DNA of 64,000 nucleotides, from positions 1 through 64,000 of the IMG/VR virus record IMGVR_UViG_3300020473_001965. The stretch is one strand, 5' to 3'. The notes beneath the pieces were generated by a model. That model was not told the origin of the DNA. It saw nothing but the letters and a program-made list of their open reading frames with translations, and did not search any database. Numbering within the stretch: the stretch's first letter is position 1; every line of letters begins with the position of its first letter. Source of the stretch: a virus. The position numbers and the translations under genes were made by a program. Positions 58,002-64,000 of this stretch are shown here, piece by piece.

Positions 58002-58009
58002 AATAGATT

Positions 58010-58219
58010 CTAATCTGGGTTATTGAATTGTTCAATATCTTTCTTTCCCGCCTTCTGAACATTTTCTGCACGAATCCGTAGTACCTCGCCTTCGTGTAAA
58101 ATAGTGGCGATCTTCTCCCAGGTGTGATATTCAACAAGCAACCCTATGTTCCAAGCTTCATATCTTGAGAAGAAAGATTTGGGCTTGACTTTAAATCTTA
58201 CTAAATCACCAGCCTTCAT
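58010..58219 (-). CDS. MKVGD-family SH3-like protein (array II)
   Basis: 69 aa. ATG at 58219 behind GGAGCAAGTAGA. MKAGDLVRFKVKPKSF start, WNIGLLVEYHTWEK and LRIRAENVQ core; last of array II. Confidence 0.65.
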   Translation of the reverse strand: MKAGDLVRFKVKPKSFFSRYEAWNIGLLVEYHTWEKIATILHEGEVLRIRAENVQKAGKKDIEQFNNPD

Positions 58220-58220
58220 T

Positions 58221-58424
58221 CTACTTGCTCCATGACACTCCGATTCGGCCGTCTTTGTCAAGTACTTCAAGAAGCGGGCCAGATTTTTGCCAACGTTCCC
58301 AAGCATCGTCAACGTCATATTCTAGCATATGATCATCAGCCCTATCACAGTACTCTTTAAACGTTAAGACTCTAATTACAAGCAACTCTCCATCGTCAAT
58401 CAAGTCCCCGGGTTTTAGATCCAC
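58221..58424 (-). CDS. MKVGD-like SH3 protein (array II)
   Basis: 67 aa from GTG behind GAGGTGTTAG. DLKPGDLIDDGELLVIRVL start, LEVLDKDGRIGVSW core. Confidence 0.6.
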   Translation of the reverse strand: MDLKPGDLIDDGELLVIRVLTFKEYCDRADDHMLEYDVDDAWERWQKSGPLLEVLDKDGRIGVSWSK

Positions 58425-58526
58425 CTAACACCTCACAGCGATGCCTAACAACGCAATTATGACTAAGCATGCTCCAAAAGCTTTTCCAATCAAAACCCAG
58501 TCTTCTTTATCGAGATATTTACCCAT
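58425..58526 (-). CDS. Mini membrane protein, 33 aa
   Basis: MGKYLDKEDWVLIGKAFG start, one membrane segment (CLVIIALLGIAV). AAGGGGTG site. Its end carries the ribosome site of the next gene. Confidence 0.6.
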   Translation of the reverse strand: MGKYLDKEDWVLIGKAFGACLVIIALLGIAVRC

Positions 58527-58674
58527 CACCCCTTTCTCTTCTTTCACGAATTTCTTTTTGTAAATCTATCAAATCATACGGTCCAGTGCGTTTTTTCCTC
58601 ACTAGGTAAAAGAACATCACAAACGCAAACGAAACTGTAAATGCAGCTGCTACAGCAAGAAGCGACTCAAGCAC
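58519..58674 (-). CDS. Mini membrane protein, 51 aa
   Basis: GTG behind GGAGGTGATCA. MLESLLAVAAAFTVSFAFVM start, basic helical tail (LQKEIRERRERGDG). Overlaps at both ends by 8 nt. Confidence 0.6.
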   Translation of the reverse strand: MLESLLAVAAAFTVSFAFVMFFYLVRKKRTGPYDLIDLQKEIRERRERGDG

Positions 58675-58852
58675 TGATCACCTCCAACCTTCGTGACTTA
58701 TCGGTCTGTATAGACCCGTCTTGCCACATCACCTTAACATCTTTCCGACCAGCATACACACCCACCTCAATAATCATTCCAACCCAGTCATATCCGGTTG
58801 GTGCCCATTTCTGGGTTTTGAAATCGAACTTTACCAAATCACCGACTTTCAT
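58667..58852 (-). CDS. MKVGD-family SH3-like protein (array II)
   Basis: 61 aa. MKVGDLVKFDFKTQKW start, WVGMIIEVGVY and VKVMWQDGSIQ core, end LEVISA. 14-nt overlap with the upstream gene. Confidence 0.7.
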   Translation of the reverse strand: MKVGDLVKFDFKTQKWAPTGYDWVGMIIEVGVYAGRKDVKVMWQDGSIQTDKSRRLEVISA

Positions 58853-59048
58853 TGACTACCTCGAGAGATTCTGGGTATTCTTCTTCAGCTGGATATCTAT
58901 CGTTCCAGCACACTACAGCATATCTTTCTTGTGGGTCTCCAAAATTGTCAACATCAGTATGAAAATCAATTATGACACCCACCCATTGCTTTTCATGTGT
59001 GCTTACCCACGCGTCTTCTTTTGGTCTAACTAAATCCCCAACTCTCAT
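58839..59048 (-). CDS. MKVGD-family SH3-like protein (array II)
   Basis: 69 aa. MRVGDLVRPKEDAW start, WVGVIIDFHTDV and AVVCWNDRYP core, end LEVVNESR. Confidence 0.7.
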   Translation of the reverse strand: MRVGDLVRPKEDAWVSTHEKQWVGVIIDFHTDVDNFGDPQERYAVVCWNDRYPAEEEYPESLEVVNESR

Positions 59049-59179
59049 GATCGGACCTTCATCACATCATCATGATCAAATAGCTCGCCAGTATGAATTT
59101 TTACTCTGTCAAGGTCGAACCAAACAACAATGCCTAAAGAATTATCTCGTACAACCTTGATCAAATCACCTACTTTCAT
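59045..59179 (-). CDS. MKVGD-family protein, short (array II)
   Basis: 44 aa, shortest member. MKVGDLIKVVRDNSLGIVVW start, end KVRS. 14-nt overlap upstream, ATGA downstream. Confidence 0.65.
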   Translation of the reverse strand: MKVGDLIKVVRDNSLGIVVWFDLDRVKIHTGELFDHDDVMKVRS

Positions 59180-59489
59180 CACATCCTCCGCATCCGTGGT
59201 CGATTTCTTTGTCGATTCCTTTAAGCTTAACCCACCCGCTCCAGATTATTGGGACTGCAAGCCAGTGTATACATAGCAACCAAGAGGCTGGTGCACCGGC
59301 GTAAAAGGCGGGATGAACATTATTTCCGAGAAATATAAAAAGCAAAGGGAAAAGCACATCTTCAATAATCTCCCATCCGATAATAATTATCACCAACGCG
59401 AGTCCGTGTTGCTTCATCGTACGTTTGATTGTGCCCCACCGAAAATGATCCAGCTTGTGGCCTAATCTATCTTTGATCCATTTTAACAT
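59166..59489 (-). CDS. Membrane protein in array II
   Basis: 107 aa. Three hydrophobic segments (LALVIIIIGWEII, LFPLLFIFLG, LLCIHWLAVPII) then DHGCGGCDESR, whose last codons are the coupling overlap. Not an SH3 protein but uses the same junction. Confidence 0.65.
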   Translation of the reverse strand: MLKWIKDRLGHKLDHFRWGTIKRTMKQHGLALVIIIIGWEIIEDVLFPLLFIFLGNNVHPAFYAGAPASWLLCIHWLAVPIIWSGWVKLKGIDKEIDHGCGGCDESR

Positions 59490-59667
59490 CTTCGCTTACC
59501 TTTCTCACATATCCAGCCGGCCACCACTTTACCACACCGCAACAAAGCACATTGATAAAGTGCATGGTCCCTGTACTTTCTTCGGGTTTTGCCTTTTCAA
59601 TCAGCACGCCGAGAATAAGATCTTCTTGGCCTTTCACGCCAACTTCCACTAAATCACCGACTTTCAC
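59467..59667 (-). CDS. MKVGD-family SH3-like protein (array II)
   Basis: 66 aa. MKVGDLVEVGVKGQED start, ILGVLIEKAKPEES and VVKWWPAGYV core. 23-nt overlap with the membrane protein downstream, 14-nt upstream. Confidence 0.7.
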   Translation of the reverse strand: MKVGDLVEVGVKGQEDLILGVLIEKAKPEESTGTMHFINVLCCGVVKWWPAGYVRKVSEDVKMDQR

Positions 59668-59812
59668 TGATCAGCTCCAACCACCCTTCGGCAATATACC
59701 TTACCTCACACGTCGTTTGGTCAAGAACACCTACCAACGCTGTATTGTCCACTTTTGCTACCAAATAACATTTGCCAAACCGCTTGTGCTTTACCAAGTC
59801 ACCGACTTTCAT
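59654..59812 (-). CDS. MKVGD-family SH3-like protein (array II)
   Basis: 52 aa. MKVGDLVKHKRFGKCYL start, ALVGVLDQTTCEVRY core, end LELISESR. Confidence 0.7.
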   Translation of the reverse strand: MKVGDLVKHKRFGKCYLVAKVDNTALVGVLDQTTCEVRYIAEGWLELISESR

Positions 59813-59979
59813 TTAATCACCATAAGGTAGCGAGTTGCGACTTCTTCGAGTATCTTAGTTTGACCGTGTGCAGTCCACAATATGCGGGCGGCCTTCCAAT
59901 CAAATGGGCGAATGCTGAGTATTACACCAGACCCTTGTAGCGTACCGAATTTATGTTTTACTAAATCACCGACTTTCAC
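59809..59979 (-). CDS. MKVGD-family SH3-like protein (array II)
   Basis: 56 aa from GTG. MKVGDLVKHKFGTLQGSGV start, ARILWTAHGQTK core, end MVIK. 4-nt overlaps. Confidence 0.7.
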   Translation of the reverse strand: MKVGDLVKHKFGTLQGSGVILSIRPFDWKAARILWTAHGQTKILEEVATRYLMVIK

Positions 59980-60068
59980 TGATCACTAGCGTTCCAGCAA
60001 TTGCACGACGAACAGCATCGGCCGCCGGCAAAAATGTCTGCCATAAATCTAAAAAACTTCTTAATCAT
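59976..60068 (-). CDS. Cys-rich mini protein, 30 aa
   Basis: MIKKFFRFMADIFAGGRCC start and CCSSCNCW cluster. GACAGGTAAT site. GTGA overlap with the next SH3 gene. Confidence 0.55.
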   Translation of the reverse strand: MIKKFFRFMADIFAGGRCCSSCNCWNASDQ

Positions 60069-60069
60069 A

Positions 60070-60480
60070 TTACCTGTCTTCATCATCTTCTCCTCTAGCA
60101 TAAATATCTCGTCCTTCTTCATATGCCTTTAGAACTGAGACAAGATTGAGAATATCTGAGCATGCGTCAATCCCGATGGTCTGCATCTCCATCAGGGCTT
60201 TTAGCTCCATCGACTCAAGATCTACAGCGACCTCACCGCTGCCGTAATCGACGACCATTTTCTTGATAATCGGCCCCACATGAATTCTATGCTCTGTTGT
60301 GGGCTTATGATTTGTGAATCCTTTTTCATACGCAAACAATTCTACAGCTTCCTTAGCCTCTCTTAGACCGCACTTCGTCTCACTTCGAACTGCTTTGATT
60401 GCAGCGATTTTTTTTGGGCTTGAATCATCGAGCCACTCGATTAGTGAATTATATGTCGACCTTCTAATTCTTAGAATCAT
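60070..60480 (-). CDS. Ribosomal protein L7/L12 C-terminal-domain-like
   Basis: 136 aa. KKIAAIKAVRSETKCGLREAK at 23-43, then EAVE, matches the L7/L12 C-terminal helix (KIxVIKxVRxxTGLGLKEAKxLVE). The N-terminal dimerisation half of L7/L12 is absent; a longer acidic tail follows. L7/L12 recruits translation GTPases, so the phage may alter factor recruitment on host ribosomes. Confidence 0.7.
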   Translation of the reverse strand: MILRIRRSTYNSLIEWLDDSSPKKIAAIKAVRSETKCGLREAKEAVELFAYEKGFTNHKPTTEHRIHVGPIIKKMVVDYGSGEVAVDLESMELKALMEMQTIGIDACSDILNLVSVLKAYEEGRDIYARGEDDEDR

Positions 60481-60763
60481 TTGTCACCTCCAATAGTGCC
60501 TCAGCAAGTATCGCTGACTGTGTCACGTTCATATCAAAAGGCGGAGTTTCTCCAGATTCGACGCCGCCATGTTTGACAATCAAAGCTTTCAATATTCCAA
60601 CTGGAACCCAACCGTATACTGTGCCGGTGGGGTCGTCAGGTGCCTCTGCGTATCCGATAATCATGGGCTCAACAGCTGATGGGAAACCCACCTCCACCTC
60701 AGTGTACGGGCCCTGATTGTCTCTGGGGTTAGAATAACTGGTATCACTAGCTTGAACACTCAT
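60464..60763 (-). CDS. Conserved phage-type protein
   Basis: 99 aa; start M giving MSVQASDTSYSNPRDNQGPY, an earlier start is possible. TEVEVGFPSAVEP and GYAEAPDDPTGTVYGWVP; resembles conserved cyanophage proteins. Overlaps the L7/L12-like start by 17 nt. Confidence 0.55.
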   Translation of the reverse strand: MSVQASDTSYSNPRDNQGPYTEVEVGFPSAVEPMIIGYAEAPDDPTGTVYGWVPVGILKALIVKHGGVESGETPPFDMNVTQSAILAEALLEVTNDSKN

Positions 60764-60791
60764 GTTAAACCCAGATTTACAAAACAAACGC

Positions 60792-60986
60792 TTATACATC
60801 TTTCTCATTTAGCTTCTTGGCTCTCCATTCCTTAAATTTTTCAGTTGACATTCCACCGATGACGTCTTCTAATTGTGCATCGTGCAACTCTGTTTCGTCA
60901 GGGAAGATTGATGCAGATTCGACCGTGTGTGTTCTAAGTTTCTTCTTTAACCAATCCCTTAAGTTGACAATATTATTGACTTTCAC
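60792..60986 (-). CDS. Small protein coupled to array II
   Basis: 64 aa from GTG. MKVNNIVNLRDWLKKKLRTH start (a degenerate MKVGD start), helical KEWRAKKLNEKDV end. Confidence 0.55.
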   Translation of the reverse strand: MKVNNIVNLRDWLKKKLRTHTVESASIFPDETELHDAQLEDVIGGMSTEKFKEWRAKKLNEKDV

Positions 60987-61170
60987 TTACAACATCCCAA
61001 TACTCTTTCAGGTCACTCTTGATCCTGCCGTCTGGCAGCATTACTTTAATCGCATTTCCCGAAACTTCATATACTAGAAAGGGCTCTTCTGTGTATGGAA
61101 CTCCATGCTTGCTAGTCTTTTTCATCCAGAACGCAATGTACTTCATTTGCACTAAGTCACCAGCTTTCAC
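60973..61170 (-). CDS. MKVGD-family SH3-like protein (array II)
   Basis: 65 aa. MKAGDLVQMKYIAFWMKK start, FLVYEVSGNAIKVMLPDGRI core, end DVVSESQ; the overlap with the next start is 14 nt. Confidence 0.7.
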   Translation of the reverse strand: MKAGDLVQMKYIAFWMKKTSKHGVPYTEEPFLVYEVSGNAIKVMLPDGRIKSDLKEYWDVVSESQ

Positions 61171-61370
61171 TTAGATTCTCCAGTGTGGGCCGTGCCTCTC
61201 GTTTGAAATTCAATTAAGATGGGTTCACCCTTTTGGTCTACCATCTTTTGGAAATTAAAGTCGGCGGCGCCCAAGAAGACTGATGATCCATCGTGGAAAG
61301 TCACGCATACATGATGCACGTCTGGCTTTGCCTTCTTTATTCCATCAAACATTTTAACGTGAACAGTCAA
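61167..61370 (-). CDS. Small beta protein
   Basis: 67 aa from TTG behind AGGAATTTAAG. VHHVCVTFHDGSSVFLGAADF core. 4-nt overlap downstream. Confidence 0.5.
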   Translation of the reverse strand: MTVHVKMFDGIKKAKPDVHHVCVTFHDGSSVFLGAADFNFQKMVDQKGEPILIEFQTRGTAHTGESK

Positions 61371-61383
61371 CTTAAATTCCTTT

Positions 61384-61602
61384 CTACAGTTGTTCCTCTA
61401 GTCTCTCAAGAATCCACAAGTCGGGATCACCTGTTCTGGCTTTTGCGATACCATAAGGCATTTCCCCTGAGTTGCAAAAGTATTCGTACAGCTTATCGTA
61501 AGCTGTCGTTCCATAGAAGTCTAAATCTCCTGCAATAAAGTCTGGCATCAGAGTGCTTTCATCGATAGTCAACCCAGCTCCAGCATAAATCTCATTTAAC
61601 AT
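61384..61602 (-). CDS. Unknown small protein
   Basis: 72 aa; ATG behind GGAGGAGTGAAG. LNEIYAGAGLTIDESTLMPD and LYEYFCNSGEMPY. No family. Confidence 0.6.
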   Translation of the reverse strand: MLNEIYAGAGLTIDESTLMPDFIAGDLDFYGTTAYDKLYEYFCNSGEMPYGIAKARTGDPDLWILERLEEQL

Positions 61603-61613
61603 CTTCACTCCTC

Positions 61614-61805
61614 CTAGTATACCACTTTAAGTTTAAGGTAGCCAAAAGACTGATCTGACATCTCAGCACTCATAGCTTCCAAATCTTCGACATGAGAATC
61701 ATATTCAGCTGAGTTCTCATCCGTTGTCTTCATGATCTTAATGACTTCATTAAAGTAAGCGCGAGCTGACTCGCGGAGTTGTTCAAGATTGGCTTCTTCA
61801 TTCAT
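61614..61805 (-). CDS. Unknown helical protein
   Basis: 63 aa, GCCAGGAGGTAAAAGCT site. LEQLRESARAYFNEVIKIMK helix. First gene of the long array II transcript from promoter 16. Confidence 0.6.
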   Translation of the reverse strand: MNEEANLEQLRESARAYFNEVIKIMKTTDENSAEYDSHVEDLEAMSAEMSDQSFGYLKLKVVY

Positions 61806-61831
61806 AGCTTTTACCTCCTGGCTATGATTAT

Positions 61832-61859
61832 ATTATACTATAAGCCGCTTGATCTTACA
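61832..61859 (-). promoter_or_regulatory. TGTAAR promoter 16
   Basis: TGTAAG at 61859-61854, 16 nt, TATAAT at 61837-61832. Follows TAG of the 61860 gene. Leads the 61805-58010 array. Confidence 0.75.
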
Positions 61860-62300
61860 CTAAACTGGATACTCAAAATTAGCTGTTACTATGTTTGTTG
61901 CTATCTCAGTTGCGCCATTGCGAAGATGAAATCTTCTAGCCATATCTGTCAGAGGAGACAGTGTTACGACCCTTTGGATTCCCCAGTCAGACTCCTTTAC
62001 ATACTTTAGAAGTGCATTGATTATGGCTTTCCCTGCGCCGCGGCGCAAACTCCACACTGTATATGGGATACAAATGCGGCCGTCGCTGAGTGTATATGAA
62101 CTCAGCGTCATAATATCAACTGGTATGGCATGTGTTCTTGCAACACAGCAGAAAGCGACGTAGTCTCCGGAAAGATCTCTTAGACCAAAGACTTCTCGAC
62201 CCGGGTACGTTTTAAAAGCTACTCCTAGCTCTGGTCTTACTGGATCACTATCACGCCATAGCTTGGGTGTATTGCTTACATTCTCAAGCACGTATTCCAT
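61860..62300 (-). CDS. GNAT acetyltransferase-like protein
   Basis: 146 aa. IPYTVWSLRRGAGKAIINAL near 78 is the acetyl-CoA binding loop (RRxGxG), then KESDWGIQRVVTLSPLT, and MARRFHLRNGATEI the final strand. Substrate unknown. Confidence 0.75.
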   Translation of the reverse strand: MEYVLENVSNTPKLWRDSDPVRPELGVAFKTYPGREVFGLRDLSGDYVAFCCVARTHAIPVDIMTLSSYTLSDGRICIPYTVWSLRRGAGKAIINALLKYVKESDWGIQRVVTLSPLTDMARRFHLRNGATEIATNIVTANFEYPV

Positions 62301-62301
62301 A

Positions 62302-62502
62302 TCAAAACTCGCTTAACTTCAGTGGTTCAAGTCTATCTAGCTGTGTCCACGAAACTCCTGAATGCCATAACACCTTGGCCACTCGGACCATCACTGATGA
62401 GTCGTCAGGGTGATGCATTTTAAAATCGAGCAGAACTCCGGCATTCCGGCCTCGTATGTCGACGTCATTTCTTTTTATTCGTACCAAGTCACCTATTTTC
62501 AT
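62302..62502 (-). CDS. MKVGD-family SH3-like protein (array II, second part)
   Basis: 66 aa. MKIGDLVRIKRNDVDI start, NAGVLLDFKMHHPD and AKVLWHSGVSW core, ends LEPLKLSEF. Confidence 0.7.
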   Translation of the reverse strand: MKIGDLVRIKRNDVDIRGRNAGVLLDFKMHHPDDSSVMVRVAKVLWHSGVSWTQLDRLEPLKLSEF

Positions 62503-62701
62503 CTACAACTACTCTCCCAGGATTATCAATAGCATCTCTCATAGTCAGGCCGAAGTGCTCAGCAACAGCTAAAACTATTCTTTTCATTTGAGACGACTTT
62601 CCAGTGATAACAATAAAAGGCACGTCGAAGTCATTACAGCACCTTGATATAATATCGGAAACATCTTTGTGTCTCACCCCATGAAGATCAACTGTTTTCA
62701 T
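62489..62701 (-). CDS. Smr-domain-like protein
   Basis: 70 aa. MKTVDLHGVRHKDV (DLHG) and IVITGKSSQM (TGxx) match the Smr domain; members nick or cleave RNA or DNA. It is inside the array and ends DENR, with 14-nt junctions. Confidence 0.7.
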   Translation of the reverse strand: MKTVDLHGVRHKDVSDIISRCCNDFDVPFIVITGKSSQMKRIVLAVAEHFGLTMRDAIDNPGRVVVDENR

Positions 62702-62873
62702 CGATCACCACCCGGAGTCTAATTGACTGATCATGTGTGTAATGCCATTCGCCAGGGATTCCCTCCCAATCGACTACAACATAGTCCTTTGTTATCTTTA
62801 TAACTCTTCCCGATGCCACGTTGTGCTTCCACATAGGAGACATCTCAACTCTATCACCTACCTTGAAATTCAT
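62688..62873 (-). CDS. MKVGD-family SH3-like protein (array II)
   Basis: 61 aa; ATG in AGAGTGATG. MNFKVGDRVEMSPMWK start, VVVDWEGIPGEWHYT core, end VIDENS overlapping the next start by 14 nt. Confidence 0.65.
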   Translation of the reverse strand: MNFKVGDRVEMSPMWKHNVASGRVIKITKDYVVVDWEGIPGEWHYTHDQSIRLRVVIDENS

Positions 62874-63441
62874 CACTCTGCTCTGTTGTTCTGGACCACC
62901 ATGGCGGAAGATCTCCCGATCTCCACTTAGCAAATCTTACCTTGTCCTTTAAATAATATTCTCTATAGCAGTCAACAGGATCATCACTTACCTTGTAATC
63001 TTCTAACATACAAATTGAGAACGGTGATAATCCTTTCGACTGTAATCGAGGCGGATGATTATTGTGTAGCCAACGATGCACCCTAGAAGACTTGTGGGTT
63101 TTGCCATATCGCTTTTCATACTCTTCACAAAGTGCTAATCCCAGCTTAGAGTGCCAGACATAATTGTCTAAGCTCTCTCTAGTCCAAACACTGCATGGGT
63201 GATTGATGTGTGTCATCTTCCACTCGGGCTGAAAAACGGTGGGAACTTCTTGATAAAGAAAAGCTTTTGCTTCTTTCTGCGTTCTAAAATCTTTTATATC
63301 CTTCTTAAGGTAGTCAAGCCAGCCCAACCAGTGCGCTGTACACAGCATCTGGCCTGACTCCAGAATCATCTTCAAGACGTGCTTGTCACAGTGGTAACTA
63401 GCTGCAATTTCTGGGTCGTTGTCAAGAATAAAGATGTTCAT
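62854..63441 (-). CDS. Conserved phage protein with CDKH motif
   Basis: 195 aa; ATG giving MNIFILDNDPEIAASYHCDK. CDKHVLKMILESGQMLCTAH and THINHPCSVWTRES resemble a phage family I know, function unknown (sometimes linked to DNA repair by annotation). Then DCYREYYLKDKVRFAKW. Confidence 0.65.
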   Translation of the reverse strand: MNIFILDNDPEIAASYHCDKHVLKMILESGQMLCTAHWLGWLDYLKKDIKDFRTQKEAKAFLYQEVPTVFQPEWKMTHINHPCSVWTRESLDNYVWHSKLGLALCEEYEKRYGKTHKSSRVHRWLHNNHPPRLQSKGLSPFSICMLEDYKVSDDPVDCYREYYLKDKVRFAKWRSGDLPPWWSRTTEQSDEFQGR

Positions 63442-63644
63442 ATTGTTTCTTTTCTCTCTGTCACTATTCTTAGTGTGCTGCAATCAACCCACTGAATTTT
63501 GCCATCCCAAAGCAGTATTTCAGCAGATCGGGTAGTGGCGCCAGTTCGAGACAACCTCAAAACGACGCCAAGATCAACATCAAACTTTTCTCGCACATCA
63601 TCTTTAGCTGAGTACCATTTGACGAGATCACCCTTTCTGATCAT
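63438..63644 (-). CDS. MKVGD-family SH3-like protein (array II)
   Basis: 68 aa. MIRKGDLVKWYSAKDDV start, DLGVVLRLSRTGATT and AEILLWDGKIQWVD core. 4-nt overlap with the CDKH gene. Confidence 0.65.
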   Translation of the reverse strand: MIRKGDLVKWYSAKDDVREKFDVDLGVVLRLSRTGATTRSAEILLWDGKIQWVDCSTLRIVTERKETI

Positions 63645-63653
63645 TGGAGTACC

Positions 63654-64000
63654 TTACTTTAGTTTTAGAGTTGCAACTTCAGTGTCTAGCTCGATTGAAA
63701 AGTTTCCAAAGTTATACGAGGTTTCAAGCAACGCTGCAGCCGTAGTTTCAAGATCGAGCGTGATTGAATAATTGCCTCGCTTAAAATCATATTGTTGCAA
63801 CGAAGTGTCTAGGCCAAACTCATAGTAATCATAGGTTACTGCCTCTGAAATATCGTCTGGGACGAACGTCATTTGAGAAACAACTTCATCCCATACTTCA
63901 TCTTCGTCAAAGTTGTCATCTTCTGGGCTTGTTAGATTGAGGTGCTTTGTTGCTTCGCTGAAGTCGTATTCATTACCTTCATCATCAATAAAGTAACCTT
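63654..64000 (-). CDS. Unknown protein, partial at window edge
   Basis: The frame is open to base 64000, so the start is outside the window (first full codon read near 63998). At least 115 residues: acidic (SPEDDNFDEDEVWDEV), then a beta-rich region with DISEAVTYDYYEFGLD and TTAAALLETSYNFGNF. Confidence 0.6.
   Translation of the reverse strand, partial: GYFIDDEGNEYDFSEATKHLNLTSPEDDNFDEDEVWDEVVSQMTFVPDDISEAVTYDYYEFGLDTSLQQYDFKRGNYSITLDLETTAAALLETSYNFGNFSIELDTEVATLKLK

Noticed and set aside
1-64000. Window as a bacterial chromosome
   Set aside because: PrkA module, GreA, tmRNA and lipoproteins could suggest it, but gene density, tiny overlapping genes, tRNA cluster and many phage-type families fit a phage better. 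Flanking sequence would settle it.

Overview
The window looks like 64 kb of a very large (jumbo-class) tailed-phage genome. The evidence is tightly packed genes with 1-, 4-, 11- and 14-nt overlaps, many proteins under 100 residues, a cluster of four tRNA genes plus a fifth tRNA and a tmRNA, one tail-fibre-like protein, and families usual in large phages (ThyX, peptide deformylase, MoxR/VWA pair, RadA-like ATPase, MazG-like protein, DnaJ, chaperonin-like protein). No terminase, portal, capsid or polymerase gene is present, so 'phage' is an inference. The lipoproteins have DTG-rich linkers (DTGD, DTGAD) like those common in Myxococcota and related deltaproteobacterial groups, so the host may be such a marine bacterium; this is weaker.

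Layout. (1) 1-380: 3' end of a structured RNA on the + strand, ending in an intrinsic terminator. (2) 0.4-28.7 kb: AT-rich, nearly all on the minus strand. It holds a pentein-fold amidinohydrolase, a run of lipoproteins, tmRNA, an Hc1 histone-like protein, peptide deformylase, a divergent GroEL-like protein, a YeaH-SpoVR-PrkA kinase module, a thioredoxin lipoprotein, a (p)ppGpp-hydrolase-like/Nudix fusion, GreA, a secreted serine protease and DnaJ. A run of proteins at 22-28 kb starts with short amphipathic peptides ending in (L/I)xE, like T4 capsid-targeting propeptides. (3) 28.74-29.1 kb: non-coding GC-rich junction with palindromes and direct repeats. (4) 29.1-33.0 kb: array of 16 small SH3/KOW-like proteins starting near MKVGDLV, many coupled by an identical 14-nt overlap. 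(5) 33-45.8 kb: GC-rich short operons, each behind a recurrent promoter TGTAAR-N16-TANNAT, including a tRNA/ncRNA transcript, RadA-like ATPase, MoxR and a VWA/metallopeptidase. (6) 45.8-47 kb: intergenic region with a Fur-box-like site and many copies of CAAGTWACTTG. (7) 47-52.3 kb: surface-modification-like genes (methyltransferase, three sulfotransferases, ferredoxin, possible glycosyltransferase). (8) 52.4-54 kb: three + strand genes, two with the same propeptide-like N-terminus. (9) 54-58 kb: metabolic and accessory genes (MazG-like, HAD, metzincin, thioesterase, ThyX). (10) 58-64 kb: a second MKVGD array with an L7/L12-like protein, an Smr domain and a GNAT.

Working model: the right half is a set of short, probably early, operons using one promoter type; the left half carries virion-related, protein-quality-control and envelope functions. 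tmRNA, deformylase, GreA, DnaJ, the chaperonin-like protein and the L7/L12-like protein suggest control of host translation and folding. The lipoproteins and secreted proteases point to the host envelope. The propeptide-bearing proteins are candidates for packaging in the head and injection. ORF starts were chosen by ribosome-binding sites and overlaps; genes down to 30 codons were found by reading the sequence directly.
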